DNA of 64,000 nt, taken from NCBI GenBank assembly GCA_964019135.1, contig OZ025256.1, positions 16,747,911-16,811,910 of the forward strand, in the 5' to 3' direction. The notes below the pieces were generated by a model. That model did not search any database. It saw only the letters and a program-made list of their open reading frames with translations, and was not told where the DNA came from. Shown piece by piece: positions 10,056 through 21,760 of the stretch. Position 1 is the first letter of the stretch. Every line of letters begins with the position of its first letter. Source of the stretch: Arenicola marina (taxonomy: Eukaryota > Annelida > Polychaeta > Arenicolidae). The position numbers and the translations under genes are program-made.

Positions 10056-11480
10056 AGTTTGTTACTATAGTAATTACTATAGAATTCTATAGGTACTATA
10101 GAATTCTATAAATGTACTATAGTATTTTAAATTACTATGGTAAATTCTATAGATTACTATGGTAATTACTATAGAATTCTATAGGTACTATAGAATTCTA
10201 TAAAGGTACTATAGTATATTAAATTACTATAGTAAAATATATAGATTACTATAGCAAGTACTATTGAATTGTATATTTACTATATAATTCTTTAAAGGGA
10301 CTGTAGTATTTTAAATTACCATAGTGAAATGTAGAGAATACTATAGTAATTACTATACAATTCTATAGCATACTGCAGAATTCCATAAAATAGTCTATTG
10401 TGTTTTAAGTACTATAGTAAAATATATATCTCCGGTCTTGCGGGATGCAAAAAGCATAAGTCGGTTTTATGAGGTATTTATCACGGTATCACGCTCAAAA
10501 TTTTATAATTCGGGCGCAACGGCTACCTGATACCGTTAGTCAGTAATGCGAGCACGCGATAATCGACTACATAATAATATTCAATTCAATACAATACTTA
10601 CAATATTTTGTAACACAAGGTTTTTATTACCACCTTTGCGGTGCCGTAGAATTTTTATATGGGTGTTATGTAGGTCTAAAAGTAAAACGTACTAATATTC
10701 TCACCCAAGTGACTCGATGAGTTTCATATACCCCCCCCCCCCACCCCAGTGTCCTATAAAAGGAAAACTATTATTCTCACCAAAGTAACTCAGCTCTATA
10801 TACACTACCTTTGCAGCGCGCCTAAGCCCTCAAAGTAGGCCTACGCGAGCCCAAGCAACATTCAGTGCACCTCGAGATTGAAAGCTGGCGCTGCACTGCG
10901 GCCTAGTGGCGATATCGGTTGCCGATCGCACGGCGCATGCGCCAGGTTTTAAAATATTGCGGAAAGGCGAACGGATGTCTGCGGTCTGCGTACATATAAG
11001 CTATAGATGTACTTATGTATACAAATGAAAGGTATTTATTTATAAATGCTTCACAGTATAGCACCTGAAAAAGCCCAAGTGTGAACGTGACATAATAGTA
11101 TAAGGCCAAAAGAAGACTTTATAATTTGTGGCTTCTTGACAAGACTTAGTCAGTTTTGCGGGGCCTGTGCTGTGGCTAGGTACACCCAGTCAGTGGCTGG
11201 GGTGCACCCAGTCAGTGGCTGCATGTGGTGCAACGGCCCAGCCACAGGCGCCCAATCCTCCAATATTGGCTGGCTGTAGCCTGTACCGGCTTTTGACGAC
11301 ACGGACCGTAGGACTTCCATCCACTACGAACGTAGCGCCAGTGAATGCATGCAGTGGAGAGGTGGAAGTGACAACTCCTACTGATAATGGCGGGTAGGCA
11401 AAGCAACTAGCCTGAAGTCAAATTTATTAATGCCGCTCACACAGGGTTTGACTAATATCTTCGTTAAAATTTGAGTGAGC
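10056..11480. repeat. Insertion or replacement inside gypsy pol; ACTATAG-type AT repeats and unknown sequence
   Basis: It begins with about 370 bases of imperfect palindromic repeats built from TACTATAG, GAATTCTATA and AATTACTATAG (10060-10430). About 1 kb without recognisable coding follows, including a poly-C run (10731-10743) and a duplicated CACCCAGTCAGTGGCTG (about 11184-11221). Terminal inverted repeats and target duplication could not be defined, so limits are approximate. Confidence 0.5.
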
Positions 11481-11539
11481 GCTCCAAAATTAACAGATAG
11501 GCTGAGGACCTAGAGACCTAACCAATTCACTCCTACCTT

Positions 11540-13215
11540 CCTTTACTTGTCACTAGAACAGCGTCAGAAGGCTGTTTTCTAAATGATTGGGCTCATTTGT
11601 TCTCTGTTTCGGAGCTAGATTTGGGTTTTACTATCTTACAGCAGCACCGCATAGACCTCACCGATGAACTCCCTTTTAAGGAACGGGTTAGGAGAATTCC
11701 CCCTCCCCAGTATGAAGAGGTACGTCAGCATCTACACCAGATGTTAGAAATTGGGGTTATACGTCCTTCTCGGAGCCCTTGGGCCTCAAATATAGTTTTA
11801 GTTAGAAAGAAAAATGGCTCGCTTAGATTTTGCATAGATCATCGACGTTTAAATCAGCGAACTATTCCAGTTGCATATCCTATTCCCAGGATGGATGAGA
11901 TTCTCCATGTCTTGGGTGATGCTAAATGGTTCAGCACTCTCTACCTAAAGGCTGGTTATTGACAGATGGGGATGGCTGAGGAACACAAGGCTCACTCTGC
12001 TTTTACGGCAAGTCCCTTGGGGCACTTTGAATTTAATCGGCTTGCGCTCGGTCTTTAAAACGCCCCGTCATCCTTCTAGAGACTCATGCAGAATATTCTG
12101 GAAGACCTGCTTCTCAAAATTTGCATTGTTTACCTAGACGATATTATTTTCTGGGGTGGATCATTCGAAGAGAAACTGATCAATTTAGAGAAGGTATTTT
12201 AGAGGCTTGTAGAAGCTGGTTTGAAGTTGAACCTTGAGAAGTGTGAGTTTTTCCAAACTAAGATTAAATATCTTGCTCATATTGTGTCTCCTGATGGTAT
12301 TGACTGTGATCCCAGTAAACTGGAGGCTGCACAGAAGTGGCCTGTACCAGAAAATGCAGAACAGGTACAACGTTTTCTAGGCTTCGTTGGATTTTATCGG
12401 AAGTTCATAAAAGATTTCTCTAAGATTGCGTCCCCTCTCTATGCTTTGTTAGGGCCAAAGCAAGGGGAACAGGTTGAAGTCAAATGGGAATTGGGTGAAC
12501 CCCAACAAATTGCGTTTGACTGTCTCAAGACTGCCCTTAGTACACGCCCTACATTGGCCTTCCCGAATTATGACAAACCTTTCATATTGCATGTAGATGC
12601 TAGTCGACAAGGTCTAGGTTGTGTCCTTGGACAGCTTAATAATGGCAAGTTTCAACCCATTGCATATGGCAGTCGCGCTCTGAGGGGATCTGAGAGGAAC
12701 TATAGTGCTTATAAGCTTGATTTCCTTGCCTTCAAGTGGGCTATAACTAAACACTTCAATGCTTACTTGTACGGTCAAAAGTTTACAGCTTATACCCATC
12801 ATAACCCATTAGCTTACTTACTGACCACTGCAAAATTGGATGCTACCGGTCATCGCTGGGTTGCTGAACTAGCAAGTTTTGATTTCGACATCCGGTACAA
12901 ACCAGGTAATACAAATGTGGATGCTGACGCACTGTCTCGGTTACCTAGTAAGCCTGTCTTTACACAGGAAATCACGAGAGATATGCTGCTTACCTTGTGG
13001 TCGCCCAGTGAGGAGCCTGACGAAGGATTTTCTTCATCTCTCTCTTTGTCGTCTCAGGTGTTGCCTAATGTGGGGAGGGAGTGTCTGACAGGTGGCATTG
13101 ACTGGGAAATCGAACAAGGTTCAGATCCACTGTTGTGTCAGTTAAGGGAACTGTTAAAGGGTGAGAAACCCTCACCGCACGTCAGACAGAATGTTAGTGC
13201 TGGCCTGAAGAAATA
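11540..13215 (+). pseudogene. Reverse transcriptase and RNase H of gypsy copy 1, with stops
   Basis: The RT reading starts around LPFKERVRRIPP and contains RSPWASNIVLVRKKNGSLRF. It is cut by a stop after LKAGY (about 11961) and others near 12057, 12079 and 12201. The catalytic YLDD is at 12131-12142. A clean frame (12221-13216) runs from the RT thumb (FLGFVGFYRKFIKDFSKIASP) into RNase H ([17 protein letters not shown]), with the H-N of a tether-type end altered to [10 protein letters not shown]. It ends in a stop at about 13214 before the integrase. Confidence 0.88.
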
Positions 13216-13234
13216 GCTTTCTCAATGAGATTTA

Positions 13235-14020
13235 ATGTTAATGAGGTTGATGTTTGAGGATGGGATGATGTACTGCAGGGTAAATACCAAGTGTGGTGTG
13301 ACCAAGCAACTCTTGTTATCTGTATCTCAAATCCCTGTAGCGTTTGAAGCCTTGCATGAGGATCTAGGACATTTAGGTCAGGCTAGAACATTAGCACTCT
13401 TTCGGGACAGATTTTCGTGGCCAGGCATGGAAGGAGACCTAAACCAGAGAATCAGTCACTGTGATAGATGTATCAGAGCCAAGTTTCCTCACCTACCACA
13501 GGCAGCTCCCCTCAAAACGATTGAGACAACGTATCCGAGGGAGCTGGTATGTATTGACTTTTTAAAGTTAGATTCTTCAAAGGGTGGTTATGAAAAAACT
13601 TTAGTCATAGCCGATCACTTCAGCAAATATGCCCAAGCTGTCCCCACCAGAAATCAATCAGGTCAAACAACTGCCAAGGCACTATTTGAAAATGTCTTCG
13701 TTCATTACGGATTTCCTCGTAGAATCCTGTCTGATCAAGGTAGAAACTTTGAGGGAAATGTAATTCGACAGTTGTGTCAGCAATTGGGATTTGTAAAGGC
13801 TAGAACCACGCCTTATCATCCAATGGGAAATGGAATCACTGAACGCATGAATTCGACTCTACTTCGAATGTTAAGATGTCTCGAGGAACCTCAAAAACAG
13901 GACTGGAAAAGTCATGTAGCATCCCTTGTCCATGCGTATAATGCTACTGTCCATAACACTACCGGTTATAGTCCCTATTTTCTCTTATTCGGTCGGAAGC
14001 CTAGGTGCCAGCAGATGTGA
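13235..14020 (+). pseudogene. Integrase of gypsy copy 1
   Basis: Integrase joins the cDNA to host DNA. An HHCC zinc-binding segment (H..H, then CDRC) near 13350-13475 is followed by the catalytic core, with D in CIDFLK (about 13555), D in SDQGRN (about 13733) and E in GITERM (about 13842): the D,D-35-E triad is visible. The frame shifts just after GRKPR (about 14005), where the copy at 62.4 kb continues in frame. A stop separates it from RNase H. Confidence 0.88.
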
Positions 14021-14810
14021 TCCTGAATCTCCCGTCGTCGGATGACTGTGAAGAGCTCCCAGCTTTTCAGCAAAGGTTAGCTGAAGCTATTCGTCTTGCT
14101 AAGGTGGCAACTAGACAGGCTGGAAAGCGTCATAAGCGTCAATATGACCTTAGAGTTCGTGGTGCCTGTCTCGAAGTAGGAGACAGGGTCTTAGTCAAGA
14201 ATCTGGGATTTGTTGGTCCTCATAAACTGGCAGACAAGTGGGAGTCTGAGGTTTATGTTGTATCTGCTCAACCGAACCCAGAAATTCCAGTATATACTGT
14301 ACATAAGGAAACCGATCCTGTTCACAAAGCTCGCACCCTCCATCGCAATCTCCTCTTACTCCTGTTCCTTCCTCTTTGCCTTGAAAAGTCTACTACACAG
14401 AGGGCAGAGTGTGTAAACCTTCCTGTTACTTCCTGTGACAGTGACATAGTTGACGAGGTACCCCGTAGAGACATGCGGGATCCTGATCAAGTAATTGATA
14501 GCCCTTGTGGAAAGGAAGAGACTATTGTACATTTGTCAAACTCAGAGTAAAGTGATGAATAAATTGTAAATTGTATACGTCCTCAAAGATCACGCGTTTA
14601 GCCAAAGAGGTTCTAGAGACCCAAACTTTGTTGGTCAAATAACTGCCTCAACTATTGCGGATAAAGAGTTGCAAAATACATATATCAATCACTTAATGCA
14701 ACTGGTTAAGATTGAATTATGTCTAAAACTTCAAAGGGAAAGACCAAATGATGAGCATGTGTCACAGCTTTTGAAGAAGTTGATTGAAACTCAACTCATG
14801 GGTTAGTTGT
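14005..14810 (+). pseudogene. Integrase C-terminal domain and pol tail of gypsy copy 1
   Basis: A frame at 14005-14550 contains VGDRVLVKNLGFVGPHKLADKWE, the GPY/F-type C-terminal domain. An acidic tail follows. After the stop near 14548, degenerate matches to the tail of the second copy (61702-61900) continue to about 14805, broken by stops. Confidence 0.8.
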
Positions 14811-15012
14811 ATAATGTATTTAGTTAATATGTTTATGTTACTATTATTATTCAGTCTCAGTGTTAGCTGGATTGGCTATGTATGAATATTGCCTTTTAAT
14901 TGTCCTTAGACTTGAGGTGAGGCTAAGAGTAATGTAACCATTAAGACTTATTTTGTGATGAAAGTGTCATTCCACGCGCTCCTAGCTCTCAAATTGTCAG
15001 GAGACAATTTAT

Positions 15013-15027
15013 CTTGGGAGGGGCAGA
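15013..15027 (+). other. Polypurine tract of gypsy copy 1
   Basis: CTTGGGAGGGGCAGA lies immediately before the 3' LTR. The identical tract precedes the LTR of copy 2 (61389-61403, minus strand). It primes plus-strand cDNA synthesis in this family. Confidence 0.85.
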
Positions 15028-15569
15028 TGTCACAGAGCCTGTTGACAGTTGTTTTGAGATGGTGAAGATGGTCACTAACACTGAGTTATTGACTTGACAC
15101 AAGCACATGGTACAATTTAAGTTGAAGAGTCTCTGCTTTCTTGTCACTGCTTGTACTCCGATTCATCTTGTTTTTGTCATCCTGATGATCCATGTATCCA
15201 TTTAGGTCTTGAGGGGTTTGAGTTTTTCTATGTTATATCCAATTTGTCGGTAATCCATAAATTTAGTTTCACTGTGCAAAACTTTCCCTTCTCCGGTGAC
15301 CAGTTGACCCCGGCTGACTTGTCCTAGTAGTAATTTGCATGCCTGGAAGCTTTGAACTCATAACTAAGGTCGCACGCCGGCCAGTTGCTCTCTCTCACTT
15401 CATTTGTCACGGGGAAACGGTTTGGACCCTCTCCGGGTCCTCACGGCAGCTTCACCTGGAGTCGAGCTAGAGGGCTGGTGACAGCTTGAAGCCTTGTCTT
15501 CAGAGAAATAAATTTGCCGAGCATTCTACCCAACACGTGGTTTGCTTTTGTTTCTGACGCCCTGCCACA
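15028..15569 (+). repeat. 3' LTR of gypsy copy 1
   Basis: It begins TGTCACAGAGCCTG and ends GCCCTGCCACA, next to an AT microsatellite. It lacks a segment of about 20 bases present in the 5' LTR near 7650 and differs at many single positions. Confidence 0.9.
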
Positions 15570-15584
15570 TATATATATATATAA

Positions 15585-15944
15585 GCTGCTGCTGTTACTG
15601 TTATGTTTGGCGTTGCCATAGTTTTAAAACTGAGAAGGGTCTGTCGTGAGGGTTACACCAACAAATACCAGAAACAAACTGATCCCGAATCGTTCTTGCC
15701 TGCATTTGAGTTATATTTTGGTCCAGTTTCGTGACTTCGGTTTACATGAATGTTTTGCACTTGCACGAAATCAGGATAATATATCATGGTATCACAACAT
15801 CCTGGCTAGTAGACAGTGCGACAAATGGTCTGAGTATAACATCTGACTGAAGGACAACCAAGGATGAAGTCAAAAAGGTGCCCCTATAGAAAATAGTGGA
15901 ATTTATTTCAATTATTCAATTAGGCGCATTTAAATTTTAAGGAT
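15585..15944. other. No gene seen
   Basis: Plain sequence between the gypsy element and the minisatellite. The 66-codon frame here has no support. Confidence 0.4.
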
Positions 15945-16455
15945 CATTATCAATAACAATGTCAATGACAATGACAATTGGTCACTATCAGTGACAACTG
16001 ATCAGTATCAATGACAATTGGTCAGTATCAATGACAATTGGTCAGTATCAATGACAATTGGTCAGTATCAATAACAATTGGTCAGTATCAATGAAAATGA
16101 CAACTGGCCAGTATTAATGACAATGGAAATTGGTCAATATCAGTGACAATGACAACTGTACGGTATTAATGACAATGGTCAGTATCGATGACAATGGTCA
16201 GTAGTAATGACAATGACAACTGGTCAGTATCAATGACAATGGTCAGTATCAATGAAAATGTTCAGTATCAATGACAATACCAATTTGTCAGTATCAATGA
16301 CAATGACAATCATTCAGTATTAATGACAATGACAATTGGTCGGTATTAATGACAATGGCAATTGGTCAGTATCAGTGACAATAACAACTGGTCAGTATTA
16401 ATGACAATGACAACTGGTCAGTATCAATGACAACACGTTCAGTGTCAATGACAAT
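15945..16455. repeat. Minisatellite, about 20-bp unit (AATGACAATTGGTCAGTATC type)
   Basis: About 25 imperfect units of TCAATGACAATTGGTCAGTA. The 20-bp period is cleanest at 15990-16080. Later units have added or lost AATGAC hexamers, so the period there is mixed. Confidence 0.85.
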
Positions 16456-17734
16456 GCCACTCGTTGTGGCTTGGCTTCAAGGGATTTCCAGATGGGATTC
16501 AAATGAACCCGACAACGTTGCCTATCCTGGTCACCCCCCCTCCCCCCACACCCCCATCACTCCACCTATTTTTAGTCCTAAGATACTAGCACCTGTATGA
16601 TTAGTCTGTTGCTTGGAGACACAGATTTATAGCATAGACTACTGCCTACTACTAGGGGGTGGGGGCATATTTTTGGTGTTATTCATTACGTATCTCATTG
16701 TACCAGTGCATACTATTGTTATTTAATTAGTATATGCCAGAGTAGGGGTCCGGTGTACATACAAATATGTCAATTTTTATATTATCCTTGTACCTGCCTT
16801 TCTGCCTGCCTTTCTGCCTGTCAATAGCTTTTATCTTATTTCTTTTCCGTTTAAAATATATTAATTGCGGCCATCCTGACAAGTTACGGTCGTAACATTA
16901 TGTTATAATGAGAATCCCGAATCAAGGTGGACATTGTTAATGAAATACAGTTAGATTTCTATACAAGGATTCAAAATATGGAAGCATTCTGGGAACGATA
17001 CCCAACTGCTGGATCCAGGGTGGGGTGGGGGGGGGGCGAGGGGGATCGCCATCCTACCGCTGTTTTGGTGCGGGGAAGCCATCTTGTTCGACCGTATCCC
17101 GTCCGACCACAAAATTTCACCACCCCATCGTCCAGAGTCGTGGGTCCGTCAGAGACGCCCCCCCCCCCACCCCAACCCCCCGCCTCACTCCCAGCCCCCC
17201 CCCCCCACCCCGCCCCATTCACAGAATCCCTCACGTTTACACAGCGGCTGCTGGTCACAATAAGCCCCACGCCCAAGGTGACGTCACGCTGGCTTCACAA
17301 TGTTGTGGCTGTCGCCGTAAAACGGTTCGTTTACTCGGTGGTGCAGGTTCCTTTTCATCAGCATTACACATTCAGCTGCCGCCAACGTCATAGAGTATAC
17401 CCCGAAAAAAGATTTGTTAACTCGTTTTCTCTTTGTCAACAGCAATGTCTCTCAATTCAGGAGGAAATGGACTATTTCCCCTACACGACTCTACAGAGTT
17501 GTGATTTGTGAGTTTTTTTCTTCTGTTACTTATTCACACTGTTGAAAAGACTTTCGTTCCGAATCAGGTTACATTCAATGTAGTCACGGCGTGGTGGTTT
17601 TTTAATAGGAAAATATATGCTATCAGTACAAAAATCTAGATTCTATATCTTTGACGCAATCGGCCACGGACTACAAATCGTAACTACAGACCTCATGGTG
17701 TAACCTCTGTGATTCAATCCCATGTAACGCAGCG
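16456..17734. other. No confirmed gene; complementary G-rich and C-rich tracts
   Basis: A G-run (about 17019-17036) and C-runs (about 17158-17210) lie within 200 bases and could pair. An exon-like segment (17445-17509) is bounded by TTTGTCAACAG and GTGAGT, but no partner exon or domain was found, so it is not called. Confidence 0.35.
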
Positions 17735-18470
17735 AGCGTCACTTCCGGTATGACGCAGTGAAAAGGAATGAACCCATCTCGCGCCAGAAGGCAATGCCAT
17801 ATGCATTTTCTTGGGCGAATCACAGTTAATTTCGGACAGAGTGAGACTCAGAACAGAAAAGAATCAACACAAACTATCAATGTACGGCATCGTATTACAC
17901 AAGATACTCGCTAGGTTCTTGCCGTAATTTGTCTATGGTTGAGTTCGGATATACCACCGGAGTAATCGGCGCAGATATTTGGAGCATGCGTACTTGTATT
18001 TGCCACGGATGTGTGCGGATCAAGATAAACCGAACGCAAACTCCGCGTTCCACCTGAATGTTGCTCTTGTTAAACTGCATAAATCATGAATATCGCTAAG
18101 CAATACCATAACAATAAATCAACGGGTGCATGTTGTTATATGTCTTATTCTCTTTGTTATAATATGTTTTGCATATTTTTTACAGGTCGAAATACTACGT
18201 TGTATATATTTATCGTTTTGTGGGGCCTAGACGCCATTTTGGAAATCCTCGTGATCCCCTCTGGGTGGGCAGAAAGATCTGGGAGTAAAACGTACCACGT
18301 GACCGCGCTATCGGACCACAATCTCCACGTTCGGTAATGCACTCCGCGGAGTCCGACTACTCCGCTCGCATACTCTAACTTACCACAGGTAGACTGGTTT
18401 CGTCATAACGTCACCACGGTTTGAGTCTCGTTCGCCGCCAGGCAGATGGCGTAGATGTCCCCCCCTCCCC
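17735..18470. repeat. Dispersed repeat block also found at about 39740-40110
   Basis: Blocks around AACCCATCTCGC, AGAAGGCAATGC, AGAAAAGAATCAACA and CGTAATTTGTCT, then CGTCATAACGTC and TTTGAGTCTCGTTC, occur in the same order and orientation at 39740-40110. Spacing differs. No coding sequence. Confidence 0.55.
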
Positions 18471-18973
18471 CAAATCTTGCTCCCGCTGGCATCCCAAGGG
18501 AAGGGGAAGGGGGGGAGGGGTAATACATTATTACGGTGGTGGGGGTGAGCCGCCCATGCCGACCTCATACCAGCGGCATATGCAAACGGCCAACACAGGA
18601 CGGGCCCGTTGGACTGGACTTTCCCTTGTATGAGGCAAACCGAAATCACACTGTCCAGCGTAATGTAAGATTAAGATTAAGATTATGTAAGGGGGAACAC
18701 GTGAGGCGGTCGGCGATGGGGTCGTAATTTGTCACCGAGAGATTGAGAGCATGAATATATGATGTTTCAATCCGAGTCGAAGCAACTTGCTATGCGGATT
18801 TAATGGATTAACAGCTGGAGATTCGAATGAGGATACAAATGAAATTCGCATGTGCAAGAAAAGACGAATTCTTTGGAACTTAGGTGAAACTGGGCGATAT
18901 ATGCATAGTTTTACCTGTAGGCATCAGTGCGAGCACACGTTCGAGTGACGGGGGACAGTCTCAAAAGCAGGTA
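18471..18973. other. No gene seen upstream of the LINE
   Basis: G-rich at 18495-18520; a short AAGATT triplication at about 18666-18685. The stretch just before 18974 is presumably LINE 5' UTR. Confidence 0.35.
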
Positions 18974-19707
18974 ATGGGCCGTGAAAAAAGGCGACGGAAC
19001 AGTAGCGGCACCCCTTCAAAGTCCAAGGATACGAAGCGAAGACGGATTACCGAGTGCTACCAGGATCGGGCAGCACAAGAAGAGAGAGGCAACGGGAACA
19101 TGTCCAAAGATTCAAGTGAGGCCATTGACAAAATCTTGGCGAGAGTGGACTGTCTACCAGAAATCAAAGAAGCGATCAACTTTTTGAAGGCAGAAATGAT
19201 TGGCCTGAAGAAAGCGTCGGAGTACCATAATAAGAGGGTTGACGATTTGGTAGAGGAAAACGCAAAGTTAAAGGAGCGGGTTAGAGTCCTGGAGAAACAA
19301 GATACAGGAGTGCAGCTGGAGAGACAGAAGGCTGCACAACTCAACTTAGAGCCAGCGTTGTGGCCTTGGAGTCATATGGCAGGCGTGAAAATTTAATTTT
19401 TCACGGGGTGCCGGAGTTTGGGGACCAAGAAAACTGCCACAAAGCTATCCTGGATATGTTGACGAATAAGCTTAAAATGGATCACCCGGACTCTATCCGA
19501 CTGCAGAGGTGCCACCGACTTGGAGCGAAACCGCAACCAGGCATGTCCCAAGACAAGCCAAGGCCCATTATCGCCAGGTTCGCGTTTTTCCCGGAAAGAC
19601 AAGAGGTCTGGAACAAGAAGCAAGCATTGCGGGGCACTAAGCCGTTTATTAGTGAAGATCTACCCAAGCCTATGCAAGAGGAACGACGGCGTCTGGTGAT
19701 AACCCAA
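18974..19707 (+). pseudogene. LINE ORF1, N-terminal and RRM part, frameshifted
   Basis: ORF1p binds element RNA and forms trimers. From ATG 18974 the frame has a basic start (MGREKRRRNSSG) and then a long charged segment with heptad-like spacing (about residues 60-120), likely a coiled coil. A one-base frame change near 19350 shifts into ESYGRRENLIFHGVPE, the start of the RRM-like domain. It then runs through HRLGAKP and RPIIARFAFF to EDLPKPMQEERRRLV. The homology breaks at 19707. These motifs are typical of L1-type ORF1 (Transposase_22 family). Confidence 0.83.
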
Positions 19708-20602
19708 ATAGCATGCCAACATTAACCTAGCGTTAACTTATCGTTTGCAGTAGAGTTAATACAACGTTTTAAGACAAAAGCTAATAACATATTTTTTGGC
19801 TCATTGGCAACATTATATTAATGTTTACTATTTAACGTTAAATGCTAACCATTATCTAACCGTGGTTGAACCGTTATATCAATAACGTAATATTAATGTT
19901 TACTATTTAACGTTAAATGCTAACCGTAATCTCACCCTGGTTGAACCGTTTTATCAATAACGTTTTATTAATGTTCAAAGTGTGAGTGAGTGTTTGAGTG
20001 AATGTGTGAGTGACTGCTTTTCGTAAGGTGCCTCGGGTTGGTGAGTGAGTATGAAAGTGAGTATGAAAGTGAGTTTGAGAGCAAGGGAGCAGCCACCGTA
20101 AGGTGTTTCATTTGCTTGTTGGCCTGTATTAGCCAATCCCCCAGCGTTAAAATGCGTCTTGTCCCATCCTTTCCTTGTCACAGCGGGTATATAAACGTAA
20201 GGGATTCTGTCTCGTGACTATGGCTCCGTCCCAGCTCGGGGCAGGCTGATATTTATTGGTTTATTGGTCACGGTGGTCCGACTGGAAAGGTTTGTTACCT
20301 GTTTGTATGATTACTTTGATATAGATATGCGCTTCGATTGGATTATTTAAGTAGTATGGATTTAAATAACTATATGCCCTTATCCTTGTCATATACCTCG
20401 TCTTTACGCTCGATATACTTCCATGAGAAGAAGGTACTTAGATGTTTTTCGTCTTTCCCCAGACTACCACGCAATGTTTTGTATGCATTTGTTAAATAAA
20501 TGTAATGAGTGAACCACACTGGCTGTTTTAGTCTGTGTCATGTGGAAACTTTCTTGATGCGAACATTAAAATGTAAACGGGTTTTTAACGTTTACATGCT
20601 AT
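19708..20602. mobile_element. Non-autonomous inverted-repeat insertion inside LINE ORF1
   Basis: The ends read ATAGCATGCCAACATTAA and, on the other strand, ATAGCATGTAAACGTTAA, about 15 of 18 matching. LINE ORF1 coding sequence resumes on the far side. Inside are two tandem copies (about 19810-19974) of an 80-bp block with TTAACGTTAAATGCTAACC and a GAGTGAGTG-rich stretch. There is no transposase. A clean target duplication was not seen. Confidence 0.55.
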
Positions 20603-20738
20603 CTGGGAATAATGAAGGCAGCCAGAAAGAATGACAAGAGGGCGTCCGTGGTAGAAAACAGACTGATCATAGATGGCAAAAACTACAACGTGGAAACAGC
20701 ATCCACTTTCCCCGAAAAGTGGCTGAAAGACTTTTGAT
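20603..20738 (+). pseudogene. LINE ORF1, C-terminal part after the insertion
   Basis: The frame reads MKAARKNDKRASVVENRLIID and continues GKNYNVETA to a stop at about 20736. This matches the ORF1p C-terminal domain that should follow RRRLV before the insertion. Confidence 0.7.
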
Positions 20739-21191
20739 AACATCACGTATGAGACGGCCCCTGAATGTTGTGGGTGGTCGTTTTCAGCTCTGCGGTGTCA
20801 TCTCGACCGTACACATGGAATAACCATGTTTGGAGATTGGTGCAGATTTCAGGTACGGTAGAGAGTACGTGTATAGCGCAGAGCTGCTTCCACGGGGTAG
20901 TGAAAGTGTTGCTCATGCCTGTCAAACATTTTGGACTCAATATTATAATATGTTTATGTGCTCTTGGTCGTTCGATCGATCACTTGGCTGGTAGTGCACC
21001 TCGTCGTCTTGTAACTCAGTGCCTGGTATAGAGCTATATAAGCGTGTTTTTTGTGTGTGTGTTTAATTTTTATTTTATATTTGTTTTATTAAATATATGA
21101 TAGCTATATAATATGCTTACCCACAAGCTACTAAAATATTCCGAAACAAGCAGTCATTTAGTAAGGTTCACAATTGTATCGGCACTGATCC
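20739..21191. other. Spacer between LINE ORF1 and ORF2
   Basis: Longer than usual for an inter-ORF spacer and AT-rich at 21050-21110. Nothing coding; a further small insertion is possible. Confidence 0.35.
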
Positions 21192-21760
21192 ATGGTCTCG
21201 ATGAGTAGTGGTATACAATTTGGATGTATGAATGTACGAGGTATTGCTTTAACGTCAAAACAGAGAGATGTAAGCGAATGGCTACATGGGCAAAAACTAT
21301 CGGTCTTTTGTCTCCAAGATGTGCACCTTGATACAAAAAATCAGGCAGATTTAAGAGACGAGTGGGGATGTGAGTGTTTTTGTAACTCTTCCTGTTCACA
21401 GTCTAGAGGCGTTGCGATCATTATAACGAAGCGCGTACAGTACGAGGTTCACGGCGTCCAGAGTGATGACTGGAAATCTTTTGCTATTGGATGTCACTTT
21501 GAATGGGTACAGGTTGAGTTTAGCGACTGTGTATGGTCCAAATAAGGACACCCCAGAGTTCTTTGAAAACTTACAACAAAAACTAGACAATATGATTTTT
21601 ACCTCTCTTTTTCTGATCTGCATGCAGTTAAAGTGCCACAATACGACCTTTTTATAAGTAATTATATTAAAATTGTGATTATATGTCTTCGAAAGGCGAC
21701 ATGAACTAGTTTTACATTGCAAGCATATAACGCAGCTTTCAGAACAGCAAAAGGCTATAT
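21192..21760 (+). pseudogene. LINE ORF2 endonuclease fragment
   Basis: The endonuclease nicks the target to prime reverse transcription. FGCMNVRGIALTSKQRDV, FCLQDVHLD and SRGVAIIITK match the N-terminal motifs of L1/Tx1 apurinic endonucleases. Here the metal-binding Glu of the usual LQE/QET motif is Asp. A frame change near 21510 leads to LATVYGPN. The rest of the domain, with the C-terminal SDH motif, is missing or unreadable. Confidence 0.75.

Larger units (their letters stand above)
7378..15569 (+). mobile_element. Ty3/gypsy LTR retrotransposon, copy 1 (decayed, with internal insertion)
   Basis: Two direct LTRs (7378-7937 and 15028-15569) bound gag, a zinc knuckle, aspartic protease, reverse transcriptase, RNase H and integrase in the Ty3/gypsy order. 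Both LTRs start TGTCACAG and end with TG/CA-type ends. A polypurine tract lies before the 3' LTR. No env-like frame is seen. The pol region has several stops and frameshifts, and about 1.4 kb of unrelated AT-rich sequence sits between protease and RT, so the copy is inactive. The LTRs differ by substitutions and by small indels, which fits an old insertion. A second family member is at 60292-64000 on the other strand. Confidence 0.93.

Noticed and set aside
17445-17509. Plus-strand exon with TTTGTCAACAG acceptor and GTGAGT donor
   Set aside because: Splice signals are good, but no frame gives a recognisable domain and no partner exon was found within several kb.
16927-17511. 194-codon plus-strand frame
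   Set aside because: It crosses G-runs and C-runs, has no domain, and its 3' part overlaps the exon-like segment already doubted.
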